Assembly (NCBI RefSeq): GCF_011839805.1
Contig: NZ_VWPY01000049.1
Location: forward strand, 1-32,186
Length of the DNA stretch: 32,186 nt
Origin: Kineococcus rubinsiae
Lineage (GTDB): Bacteria; Actinomycetota; Actinomycetes; Actinomycetales; Kineococcaceae
Direction: 5' to 3'
Part shown: positions 1 to 7,042 of the stretch, piece after piece
Numbering within the stretch: the stretch's first letter is position 1
How the letters are laid out: each line of letters begins with the position of its first letter
The notes under the pieces: model-generated
Databases searched by the model: none
What the model was told of the DNA's origin: nothing
What the model saw: the letters and a program-made list of their open reading frames with translations, nothing else
Made by a program: the position numbers and the translations under genes

Positions 1-174
1 GGCCGGGGTGGCGGCCGCCGCCTGCGCGGCGGGCACGAGGCCGGGGGCGGCAGCGCCGACGAGGGCGGCCGCCAGCCAGCGGTGGCGCCGGCGGGAGCCG
101 TCCTCGGCGGGCGCCGCGTCGGGGGCGTGCTCGTGCGTCTGCTCGAGGGTCGTGTCGTCTCGGCTGTCGGCCAT
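1..174 (-). CDS. N-terminal fragment of an exported protein
   Basis: The gene reads leftward from an ATG at 174-172 and leaves the window after 58 codons. A GGAGGA ribosome-binding site lies about 9 bases upstream of the ATG. The visible protein starts with an acidic stretch of about 26 residues, then a basic SRRRHR patch and an Ala/Leu/Val-rich segment ending near AAQAAAATPA. That pattern fits a signal peptide with a long n-region; there is no twin-arginine motif with the usual context. No catalytic domain is visible because the mature part lies outside the window. In other actinobacteria the neighbour of Rv2175c-type genes is often a secreted LysM or transglycosylase protein or a protein kinase, but nothing here allows a choice. 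Export is fairly likely; function is unknown. Confidence 0.6.
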   Translation of the reverse strand, partial: MADSRDDTTLEQTHEHAPDAAPAEDGSRRRHRWLAAALVGAAAPGLVPAAQAAAATPA

Positions 175-190
175 GCGGGGGGTCCTCCGC

Positions 191-232
191 GCTCGGGGCT
201 CGTGGGGGCTCGGGGCTCGTGGGGGGCTCGGG
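191..232. repeat. 17-bp tandem repeat in the intergenic region
   Basis: The unit GCTCGGGGCTCGTGGGG occurs at 191-207 and again, identical, at 208-224, followed by a partial third copy to about 232. It lies between the leftward exported-protein gene and the rightward regulator. The rest of the 175-427 gap holds no convincing gene. Confidence 0.75.
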
Positions 233-427
233 TCCGCCGGTGCACCGGGGGCAGCCGGGACCGGTGGTGCTGGCGGTGACGATGTTGCTGGAGGTGACGG
301 GTGTTGCCCGGGAAGCTATCCCAGCGGACGCCCAGCAGCCCGCCCACCCTGCGTGAGACCTGCGTCGCACGGGGGGACGTGGGGCGGGGTGTCGCGCGGA
401 GCCTCCCGGCAGTGGCAGGCTTGGTGC

Positions 428-820
428 GTGGTCGCACCCCTCCGAGCCGACATCGCCCGCGAGCAGGGCGACGAACTGGACGATCTCGTCCCCGACTGGC
501 TGAACGTCCCCGACGCCGCCGAGCGGATGGGCACCGACGCGGGCGCCGTGCGCCGGATGCTGCAGGAGCGTCAGCTCCTGGCCGTCCGGCGCACCGAGCG
601 CAAGATCGTCATGGTCCCCGCCGACTTCTGCACGCCCGAGGGCCCGCTGCAGCACCTGCGCGGGACCCTCTCGGTGCTGCTGGACTCCGGCTTCAACGAC
701 GTGGAGACCATCCGCTGGCTCTTCACGCCGGACGAGAGCCTGCCCGGCACCCCGGTCCAGGCCATGCAGGCCAACCGCAAGACCGAGGTCCGGCGCCGGG
801 CGCAGGCCCTCTCCTTCTAG
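428..820 (+). CDS. Rv2175c-family winged-helix DNA-binding protein
   Basis: Starting from the GTG at 428 gives 130 residues. The core LDDLVPDWLNVPDAAERMG, followed by a helix with RRMLQERQLLAVRR, matches the actinobacterial Rv2175c family: a small winged-helix protein with an Excisionase/MerR-like helix-turn-helix. In Mycobacterium tuberculosis the homologue binds DNA and is phosphorylated by the kinase PknL; no kinase gene is visible here. The C-terminal half (LDSGFNDVETIRWLFTPDESLPGTPVQAM) is the typical family tail. The reading frame stays open far upstream, but that part is low-complexity and matches no start of the family. The GTG has only a weak ribosome-binding site, and an internal ATG at 528 would remove the first helix, so the start is moderately sure. 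The target of the regulator cannot be read from the sequence. Confidence 0.8.
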   Translation: MVAPLRADIAREQGDELDDLVPDWLNVPDAAERMGTDAGAVRRMLQERQLLAVRRTERKIVMVPADFCTPEGPLQHLRGTLSVLLDSGFNDVETIRWLFTPDESLPGTPVQAMQANRKTEVRRRAQALSF

Positions 821-880
821 CCGGCCCGCCCGCCTTCCCGGCCCCGCGGAAATCGCGTAGCCGGGATCTTGCGCGCTTCC

Positions 881-886
881 TACGCT
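881..886 (+). promoter_or_regulatory. -10 element of a leaderless GNAT transcript
   Basis: TACGCT is followed by exactly six bases (CCCGGG) and then the ATG at 893. No ribosome-binding site is present. This spacing puts the transcription start on the A of the start codon. Confidence 0.5.
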
Positions 887-892
887 CCCGGG

Positions 893-1444
893 ATGCTGCT
901 GCGCGCGGAGGAACCCCGCGACCACGGACCGGTCCGGGAGCTGCACCTGCTGGCCTTCGGCGACGAGCACGGGCTCGTCGTCGCCGACCTGGTGGACGAC
1001 CTGCGGACCTCGATCACGCCCGAGATCGGCGGGTCCTGGGTCGCCGAGGCCGACGGGGCCGTCGTCGGGCACGTGATGCTCACCCCGGCCCTGCTCGACG
1101 CCCCGCGGCGGCTCGTCGACATCCAGGTCCTCAGCCCCCTGGGCGTGCGCCCCGACCACCAGCGGCGGGGCATCGGCGCGACGCTGGTCGACGCGGGGGT
1201 GCGCCAGGCCGCCGGGCGCGGGGTGCCGATGGTGCTGCTCGAGGGCGATCCGCGCTACTACTCCCGCCTGGGCTTCCTGCCCGGGGCGGACTTCGGCCTG
1301 CGGCGCCCGTCGCTGCGCGTGCCGGAGGTCGCCTTCCAGGTGCTGCCGCTGCCCGCCCACGAGCCGTGGATGACCGGCACGCTGGTCTACCCGGACGTCT
1401 TCTGGCGCCACGACGCCGTCGGCCTGCGCCCGGACGCCGCCTGA
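893..1444 (+). CDS. GNAT-family N-acetyltransferase (YhbS-like)
   Basis: The 183-residue protein starts MLLRAEEPRDHGPVRELHL. The acetyl-CoA binding loop is seen as LGVRPDHQRRGIGATLVDAG, followed by VLLEGDPRYYSRLGFLPG, the signature of the YhbS-type (COG3153) branch of GNAT acetyltransferases. Such enzymes move an acetyl group from acetyl-CoA to an amine; the substrate is not predictable here. The ATG at 893 is preferred over the TTG at 869 because it is preceded at the right distance by a -10 hexamer and would give a leaderless message. The gene ends 25 bases before the convergent phytoene synthase gene, and a small CCGGG/CCCGG hairpin lies in that gap. No link to carotenoids is evident beyond position. 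Confidence 0.85.
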   Translation: MLLRAEEPRDHGPVRELHLLAFGDEHGLVVADLVDDLRTSITPEIGGSWVAEADGAVVGHVMLTPALLDAPRRLVDIQVLSPLGVRPDHQRRGIGATLVDAGVRQAAGRGVPMVLLEGDPRYYSRLGFLPGADFGLRRPSLRVPEVAFQVLPLPAHEPWMTGTLVYPDVFWRHDAVGLRPDAA

Positions 1445-1469
1445 CCCCGGGCTCTCCCGGCCCGCCGGC

Positions 1470-2429
1470 TCAGGCGGTCTGCCAGCGCCGCTCGCGACGG
1501 CGGGCGGCCTGGGCGCGCGCGAGCCCGGGCAGCGCCACGCCCAGGCGGCGCGGCATCCCGACGGCGACGCGCCGGGTGAGCGAGTCGTAGCCGGCCGCCT
1601 CGACCGCGTCGAGGATGTCGCCGTAGAGCAGGTAGGCCGTGCGCAGGCAGTCCCGGCTGGTCGGGTGGACCATCGCGATGCCGGGCTCGGCCTGCGCGTA
1701 CAGCTCGCGCGTGCGGGCGACCTCGAAGGCGAGCAGCGCGCGGATGCCCGGGGTGATCCGCCCGCTCCGGCGGGCCTCGAAGAGGTCCTCCTTCGTCACG
1801 CCGTGCGCCGCGAGGTCCTCGAGCGGCAGGTAGACGCGGCCGCGGTCGAGGTCCTCGCCGACGTCGCGGATGAAGTTGGACATCTGGAACGCCTCGCCGA
1901 GGGCGCGGGCGGGCTCCTCGGCGCCGGGGGCGACGGGTTCGAGCACGGGCAGCATCTGCAGGCCGATGACGGCCGCGGAGCCGTACATGTAGTGCCGCAG
2001 GTCCTCGTAGGTCGCGTAGTCGGTGACGTCGATGTCCATCCCCATGGACTCCAGGAACGCCTCGACGTGGGCGCGGGGGACGTCCCAGCGCCGCATCGTC
2101 GCCGCCATCGCGCGGCCCACGGGCTCGGTGCCGTCGCCGCCCGCGTCCAGGGAGGCCAGGAAGGCGTCGCCCCAGGTCAGCAGCGCCTGCGGGTCCGGGT
2201 GGGTGAGGGAGTCGACGAACTCGTCGGCGTAGCGGGCGAAGCCGTACAGGGCCCAGACGTAGGGCCGCTTGGCGGGCGGCAGCAGCAGCGTCGCGAGGTA
2301 GTACGTCTTGCCGTGCTCGGCGTGCAGCCGCCGGCACTGCTCGAAGGCGGCGCGCAGGCCGGGGTCGGTCAGGGCCGGATCGGTCCGGGCGGCGGCGTCG
2401 AGGTCGCGGGTGCTCACCGCCGGAATCAT
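1470..2429 (-). CDS. crtB: Phytoene synthase (squalene/phytoene synthase family)
   Basis: The 319-residue protein condenses two geranylgeranyl diphosphates to phytoene, the first committed step of C40 carotenoid synthesis. The first Asp-rich motif is DEFVD in YGFARYADEFVDSL; the second is DVGEDLDRGR in NFIRDVGEDLDRGRVYLP. Both bind Mg-diphosphate in this family. The stretch YMYGSAAVIGLQMLPVL is also typical. The ATG at 2429 is chosen; a GTG four codons downstream (2417) is an alternative, and neither has a clear ribosome-binding site. The gene is separated from crtE and crtI by the whole methylcitrate operon and is divergent from gntR. A TGCATGCA palindrome sits about 50 bases upstream. A squalene synthase-like role cannot be excluded, but the neighbouring crtE-crtI pair makes CrtB much more likely. 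Confidence 0.92.
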   Translation of the reverse strand: MIPAVSTRDLDAAARTDPALTDPGLRAAFEQCRRLHAEHGKTYYLATLLLPPAKRPYVWALYGFARYADEFVDSLTHPDPQALLTWGDAFLASLDAGGDGTEPVGRAMAATMRRWDVPRAHVEAFLESMGMDIDVTDYATYEDLRHYMYGSAAVIGLQMLPVLEPVAPGAEEPARALGEAFQMSNFIRDVGEDLDRGRVYLPLEDLAAHGVTKEDLFEARRSGRITPGIRALLAFEVARTRELYAQAEPGIAMVHPTSRDCLRTAYLLYGDILDAVEAAGYDSLTRRVAVGMPRRLGVALPGLARAQAARRRERRWQTA

Positions 2430-2476
2430 GCCCGGCGCCCGCGGTCGGCCGCACCGCCCCCCGCTGTTCACCGCCC

Positions 2477-2486
2477 GTGCATGCAC
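2477..2486. promoter_or_regulatory. Candidate GntR operator, copy 1
   Basis: GTGCATGCAC is a perfect 10-bp palindrome between divergent crtB and gntR. A second TGCATGCA lies 64 bp away, centre to centre. The half-sites resemble the GT-N-AC form seen in FadR/FCD-type GntR operators. Function is inferred. Confidence 0.5.
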
Positions 2487-2540
2487 AGGCCTGGTCACGC
2501 CGTGGGCGCCGTGCGAGGATCGGCCTCGTTCCGGGCCGCT

Positions 2541-2550
2541 GTGCATGCAG
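2541..2550. promoter_or_regulatory. Candidate GntR operator, copy 2
   Basis: GTGCATGCAG contains the same TGCATGCA core as copy 1 and sits about 30 bases upstream of the gntR start, where it could autoregulate. The extended form CTGTGCATGCAGAG is palindromic except at one pair of positions. Confidence 0.5.
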
Positions 2551-2579
2551 AGTCCCGATCGACGGCGAGAGGGGCTGAC

Positions 2580-3299
2580 GTGCGTGCGAGCGAGCGGGCC
2601 TACGCGCGGCTGCGCGCCGACGTCCTCGACGGCGTCCTCGCCCCCGGGACCGTCCTGGCCGAGGTCGAGCAGAGCGTCCGCCTCGGCGTCTCCCGCACCC
2701 CCGTCCGCGAGGCGTTCGCGCGCCTGCTCACCGACGGTCTCGTCGCGCCCCTGCCCGGCCGCGGCCTCGTCGTGACGCGGCTGTCCGCCGTCGGCGTCGA
2801 CGAGCTGTACGAGGTGCGGGAGGCGCTGGAGGAGCAGGCCGTGCGCCTGGCCGCCCGCCGCGGCGACCCGGCCGTCTTCGCGGCCCTCGCGGCCCGCTTC
2901 GGCGACGCGCCGGCCCTCGTGGAGGCCGGGGAGGACGGGCTGCGCCGCTACTACGACCTCGTCGGGGAGTTCGACGCCGCCCTGGACGCGGCCGTCGCCA
3001 ACGCCCACCTCGTCGCGGCGCTCGCCACCGTGCGCACCCACCTGGTGCGCGTGCGCCGCCTCGCCCGCCACGACCCGGTCCGCCTGCGCCACGCGGCCGA
3101 GGAGCACCAGCTCATCGCCGAGGCGGTCGCCGCCGGCGACGGCGGCCTGGCCGCGCACGCCGTGCACGTGCACCTGCACCGCAGCCGCCGGCAGTTCCTC
3201 GCCGCGGTCACCGCGGCCGACGACGCGGTCCCCCCAGAGCCACCGGTCCCCGCCGAGCCACAAGCCCCCGCCCCCCGTCCCCAGGAGGTCTCCGCGTGA
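2580..3299 (+). CDS. GntR-family (FadR/FCD-type) transcriptional regulator of the methylcitrate operon
   Basis: The 239-residue protein has an N-terminal winged helix ([20 protein letters not shown], then [21 protein letters not shown]), the hallmark of GntR regulators. A mostly helical C-terminal domain ([19 protein letters not shown]) follows, of the FCD ligand-binding type. The last about 25 residues are Pro/Ala/Glu-rich and look disordered. The GTG at 2580 is chosen because GAGAGGGG lies at a suitable distance; the frame is open further upstream, but without homology. The stop codon overlaps the prpD start in a GTGA, so the regulator is coupled to the operon it probably controls. GntR-type control of propionate catabolism is known in other bacteria. 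The effector, perhaps a methylcitrate-pathway intermediate, is a guess. Confidence 0.85.
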   Translation: MRASERAYARLRADVLDGVLAPGTVLAEVEQSVRLGVSRTPVREAFARLLTDGLVAPLPGRGLVVTRLSAVGVDELYEVREALEEQAVRLAARRGDPAVFAALAARFGDAPALVEAGEDGLRRYYDLVGEFDAALDAAVANAHLVAALATVRTHLVRVRRLARHDPVRLRHAAEEHQLIAEAVAAGDGGLAAHAVHVHLHRSRRQFLAAVTAADDAVPPEPPVPAEPQAPAPRPQEVSA

Positions 3300-4813
3300 A
3301 GACGCACCCCGTCCGGGTCCACCGCAGCGATGCCGGTCTGCCCCGCGAGTCCGAGCTCGCCTGGCGTCTCGCCGAGGTCGCGACCGACCCCGTCGCCGTC
3401 GACGCCGATGTCGCCGAGGTGGTGGCCGACCGGGTCATCGACAACGCGGCCGTCGCGGCGGCCTCGCTGCTGCGCGGCCCCGTCGTCGCGGCGCGCGCTC
3501 AGGCGCTGGCCCACCCGCCGTCGACGGGCGGGGCGGGCGGGATCGTCGTCGGCACGAGGACCGCGGTGTCGCCGGAGTGGGCGGCCTGGGCCGGCGGCGT
3601 CGCCGTGCGCGAGCTCGACTTCCACGACACGTTCCTGGCCGCCGAGTACTCCCACCCGGGCGACAACGTGCCCGCGATGATCGCGGTCGCCCAGCACCTC
3701 GGCCTGGACGGCGCGACGCTGCTGCGCGGCATCGTCACGGGCTACGAGGTGCAGGTGGACCTGGTGCGGGCGATCAGCCTGCACGCCCACAAGATCGACC
3801 ACGTCGCGCACCTCGGGCCGTCCGCGGCCGCGGGGATCGGGACGATGCTCGGCCTGCCCACCGAGACCGTCTACCAGGCCATCGGGCAGGCCCTGCACAC
3901 GACGACGGCGACCCGGCAGTCGCGCAAGGGCGCGATCTCGACGTGGAAGGCGCACGCCCCGGCCTTCGCCGGGAAGATGGCCGTCGAGGCGGTGGACCGC
4001 GCGATGCGCGGGCAGACCAGCCCCGCCCCGATCTACGAGGGGGAGGACGGCGTCATCGCGTGGCTGCTCGACGGCCCCGACGCCGCCTACGAGGTCCCGC
4101 TGCCGGAGCCCGGCGAGTCCAAGCGGAGCATCCTGGACACCTACACCAAGGAGCACTCCGCGGAGTACCAGGCGCAGGCGCTCATCGACCTGGCCCGCCG
4201 CCTCCACCGCGCCCGCCCCGAGCTCGGCGACCCCGACCGCGTGGCCTCGATCGTCATCTCGACCTCGCACCACACGCACTTCGTGATCGGCTCCGGCGCC
4301 AACGACCCGCAGAAGTACGACCCGACAGCGAGCCGCGAGACCCTCGACCACTCGATCCCGTACATCTTCACCGTGGCCCTGCAGGACGGCGCGTGGCACC
4401 ACGTCGACTCCTACGCGCCGCAGCGCGCGGGCCGCCCGGACACCGTGGCGCTGTGGCAGCGCACCACGACGCGCGAGGACCCGGCGTGGACGGCGCGCTA
4501 CCACTCCACCGACCCGGCCGTGAAGGCGTTCGGCGGCCGCGTCGAAATCACCCTGACCGACGGCTCCGTCGTGGTCGACGAGATCGCCGTGGCCGACGCC
4601 CACCCCCTGGGGGCGGCGCCGTTCGGCCGCGCGCAGGAGGAGGCCAAGCTCCGCACCCTGGCCACCGACGTGCTGGGGGCCGCGGAGATCGACCGGTTCC
4701 TCGACCTCGCGCGGCGGCTGCCCGAGCTCGACGCCGCGGGCGTGCGCGACCTCGGCGTCGTCGCCCCGCCGGAGCGGCTCGCGACCGTCGACCTGCCCAC
4801 CGGCCTGTTCTGA
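3296..4813 (+). CDS. prpD: 2-methylcitrate dehydratase (MmgE/PrpD family)
   Basis: The 505-residue protein has the length and general sequence of PrpD, which dehydrates 2-methylcitrate to 2-methyl-cis-aconitate in propionyl-CoA breakdown. Family-like stretches include [20 protein letters not shown] and the helical region [20 protein letters not shown], with [19 protein letters not shown] further on. The start is the GTG at 3296, with a perfect AGGAGG at 3283-3288. It overlaps the stop of the regulator by four bases. prpB follows 14 bases after its stop. The three catabolic genes thus form one operon, gntR-prpDBC. Its product would be used by aconitase-type isomerisation and then PrpB. No anomaly is visible. 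Confidence 0.93.
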   Translation: MKTHPVRVHRSDAGLPRESELAWRLAEVATDPVAVDADVAEVVADRVIDNAAVAAASLLRGPVVAARAQALAHPPSTGGAGGIVVGTRTAVSPEWAAWAGGVAVRELDFHDTFLAAEYSHPGDNVPAMIAVAQHLGLDGATLLRGIVTGYEVQVDLVRAISLHAHKIDHVAHLGPSAAAGIGTMLGLPTETVYQAIGQALHTTTATRQSRKGAISTWKAHAPAFAGKMAVEAVDRAMRGQTSPAPIYEGEDGVIAWLLDGPDAAYEVPLPEPGESKRSILDTYTKEHSAEYQAQALIDLARRLHRARPELGDPDRVASIVISTSHHTHFVIGSGANDPQKYDPTASRETLDHSIPYIFTVALQDGAWHHVDSYAPQRAGRPDTVALWQRTTTREDPAWTARYHSTDPAVKAFGGRVEITLTDGSVVVDEIAVADAHPLGAAPFGRAQEEAKLRTLATDVLGAAEIDRFLDLARRLPELDAAGVRDLGVVAPPERLATVDLPTGLF

Positions 4814-4827
4814 GAGGGAGTTCCGCG

Positions 4828-5739
4828 ATGCTCGGTTCCACGACCACCCCCGCCGCCAAGCGCGCCGCGTTCCGCGCGGGCCTCGCGAGCGGGGAGCTCC
4901 TGCGCTTCCCCGGCGCCTTCAACCCGCTGTCCGCCCGCCTGGTGCAGCGCAAGGGCTTCGAGGGGGTATACCTCTCCGGCGCCGTGATGTCCGCGGAGCT
5001 CGGCCTGCCCGACATCGGCCTCACGACGCTGTCGGAGGTCGCGGGCCGCGCCGCCCAGGTGGCCGGCGCCACCGACCTGCCCGTGCTCGTCGACGCGGAC
5101 ACCGGGTTCGGTGAACCGCTGAACGTGGCGCGCACCGTGCAGGCGCTCGAGGACGCGGGCGTCGCCGGCCTGCACGTCGAGGACCAGGTGAACCCCAAGC
5201 GCTGCGGGCACCTCGAGGGCAAGTCCGTCGTCGACGAGGCCACCGCCGTGCGCCGCATCCGCGCGGCCGTCGACGCGCGCCGCGACCCGGGCCTCGTCGT
5301 CATGGCCCGCACCGACGTCCGCGGCATCGAGGGCCTCGACGCGGCGGTGCGCCGCGCCAAGGCGCTGGTCGACGCGGGCGCCGACGCGGTGTTCCCCGAG
5401 GCGATGGCCGACCTCGCGGAGTTCGAGGCCGTCTGCTCCGCCGTCGACGTCCCCGTCCTCGCGAACATGACGGAGTTCGGGCGCAGCGACCTGTTCACCC
5501 ACGCCCAGCTGCGCGACGCGGGCGTGGCCATGGTCATCCACCCGGTGTCCCTGCTGCGCCTGGCGATGGGCGCGGCCGTCCGCGCCCTGGACACCCTCGC
5601 GGCGGAGGGGACGCTGGCGCCCGAGGTGGGTTCCATGCAGACCCGCGCCGACCTCTACGACCTCCTGGACTACGCCGAGTACGGGCAGTTCGACTCCTCG
5701 GTGTTCGACTTCAGCCTCGACGGCAACCGCTCGTCCTGA
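4828..5739 (+). CDS. prpB: 2-methylisocitrate lyase
   Basis: The 303-residue protein belongs to the isocitrate lyase/PEP mutase superfamily and should split 2-methylisocitrate into pyruvate and succinate. The catalytic loop KRCGH is at residues 124-128 (Cys126 is the expected nucleophile/acid), and the metal-binding DADTG is at 89-93. The segment HVEDQVNPKRCGHLEGK is characteristic. The C-terminal RADLYDLLDYAEY stretch is typical of PrpB. The ATG at 4828 is preceded by GAGAGGGAG. It lies in the middle of the prp operon, 14 bases after prpD and 41 bases before prpC. Its length is normal for the family (about 295-305). Confidence 0.95.
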   Translation: MLGSTTTPAAKRAAFRAGLASGELLRFPGAFNPLSARLVQRKGFEGVYLSGAVMSAELGLPDIGLTTLSEVAGRAAQVAGATDLPVLVDADTGFGEPLNVARTVQALEDAGVAGLHVEDQVNPKRCGHLEGKSVVDEATAVRRIRAAVDARRDPGLVVMARTDVRGIEGLDAAVRRAKALVDAGADAVFPEAMADLAEFEAVCSAVDVPVLANMTEFGRSDLFTHAQLRDAGVAMVIHPVSLLRLAMGAAVRALDTLAAEGTLAPEVGSMQTRADLYDLLDYAEYGQFDSSVFDFSLDGNRSS

Positions 5740-5780
5740 GCGCCCGTCCCCCCAGCACCCGAACCTCGCGAAGGAGCGAC

Positions 5781-6941
5781 ATGCCCGCAGACACCGCGGC
5801 AGAGCAGACCCCGGCCGCCGCACCGGAGATCCACAAGGGCCTGGCCGGGGTGGTCGTCGACACGACGGCGATCTCCAAGGTCGAGCCCGCGACGAACTCG
5901 CTGCTCTACCGCGGCTACCCCGTGCAGGACCTCGCCGCGCACTGCTCCTTCGAGGACGTCGCGTGGCTGCTGTGGACGGGGGAGCTGCCGAGCGAGGCCG
6001 AGCGCGCGGAGTTCGCGGCCACCGATCGCGGACAGCGCGAGCTCGACCCGCGGGTCGCCCGCGTGGTCGACGAGCTCGCCCCGACCGCCCACCCCATGGA
6101 CGTCGTGCGCAGCGCCGTCAGCGTCCTCGGGGCGCTGGACCCCGACGCCGCGGACTCCAGCCCGGCCGCGGAGCTCGCCAAGGCGCAGCGGCTGTTCTCG
6201 GCGCTGCCGACGGTCGTGGCCCGCACCCAGCGCCGCCGCCGCGGCCTGGAACCCGTCGCGGCGCGCGAGGACCTGGACCACGCCGCGAACTTCCTCTTCA
6301 CGACGTTCGGCGAGGAGGCCGACGCCGAGGTCGTCGACGCGTTCCGCGTCTCGATGGTGCTCTACGCCGAGCACTCCTTCAACGCCTCGACGTTCACGGC
6401 GCGCGTCGTCACCTCCACGCTGGCCGACCTGCACTCCGCGGTCACCGCGGCGGTCGGCGCGCTCAAGGGCCCCCTGCACGGCGGGGCCAACGAGGCCGTG
6501 TGGGACGTGTTCGAGGAGATCGGGCTGGGGGAGGGCTCCCCGGCGCGCGCGGAGGCGTGGCTCGAGTCCGCCCTGGCGCAGAAGCGCAAGATCATGGGGT
6601 TCGGGCACCGGGTCTACCGCTCGGGCGACTCGCGCGTGCCGACCATGCGCGCTGCGCTGCAGCGGCTCACCGACGCGGCCGGGCGCGACGACGTCGTCGA
6701 GCTCTACGACGCCCTCGAGGCGGCCATGACGTCGCGCAAGAACATCCTGCCGAACCTCGACTACCCCTCGGGCCCCGCCTACCACCTCATGGGCTTCGAC
6801 ACCCCGATGTTCACGCCGCTGTTCGTCGCGGCCCGCGTGACGGGCTGGACGGCGCACGTGATGGAGCAGCGGGCCTCGAACTCGCTCATCCGGCCGCTGT
6901 CGGCGTACTCCGGGCCGGCCCCGCGGGAACTGCCGGCCTGA
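5781..6941 (+). CDS. prpC: 2-methylcitrate synthase (citrate synthase family)
   Basis: The 386-residue protein condenses propionyl-CoA (and usually some acetyl-CoA) with oxaloacetate. Citrate-synthase landmarks are GLAGVVVDTTAISKVEP near the start, LHGGANE with catalytic His233, and the signature GFGHRVYRSGDSRVP with His276. A length near 380 residues is that of the short, dimeric type I/II methylcitrate synthases rather than the about 430-residue hexameric citrate synthases. AGGAG lies a few bases before the ATG at 5781. Its place downstream of prpD and prpB settles the assignment to methylcitrate over plain citrate synthase. Transcription should stop at the strong hairpin at 6967-7008. Confidence 0.93.
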   Translation: MPADTAAEQTPAAAPEIHKGLAGVVVDTTAISKVEPATNSLLYRGYPVQDLAAHCSFEDVAWLLWTGELPSEAERAEFAATDRGQRELDPRVARVVDELAPTAHPMDVVRSAVSVLGALDPDAADSSPAAELAKAQRLFSALPTVVARTQRRRRGLEPVAAREDLDHAANFLFTTFGEEADAEVVDAFRVSMVLYAEHSFNASTFTARVVTSTLADLHSAVTAAVGALKGPLHGGANEAVWDVFEEIGLGEGSPARAEAWLESALAQKRKIMGFGHRVYRSGDSRVPTMRAALQRLTDAAGRDDVVELYDALEAAMTSRKNILPNLDYPSGPAYHLMGFDTPMFTPLFVAARVTGWTAHVMEQRASNSLIRPLSAYSGPAPRELPA

Positions 6942-6966
6942 ACCACGCCGTCTGAACGACGCAGGG

Positions 6967-7008
6967 ACGACGAGGGGCGCCCGGGTCCACCCGGGCGCCC
7001 CTCGTCGT
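6967..7008. terminator. Bidirectional hairpin terminator between prpC and crtI
   Basis: A perfect 20-bp inverted repeat (arms 6967-6986 and 6989-7008) is separated by only two bases, CC. No T-tract follows on either side, so it would act as the GC-rich, U-less type common in actinobacteria, serving both convergent genes. Confidence 0.85.
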
Positions 7009-7042
7009 GCTCGTCAGCGCCGTTTCGCCAGCGCTGTGCCCG

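Noticed and set aside
8-427. The long upstream extension of the Rv2175c-like frame
   Set aside because: It is low-complexity, crosses the 17-bp repeats and runs antisense to the exported-protein gene; the family has only about 130-150 residues.
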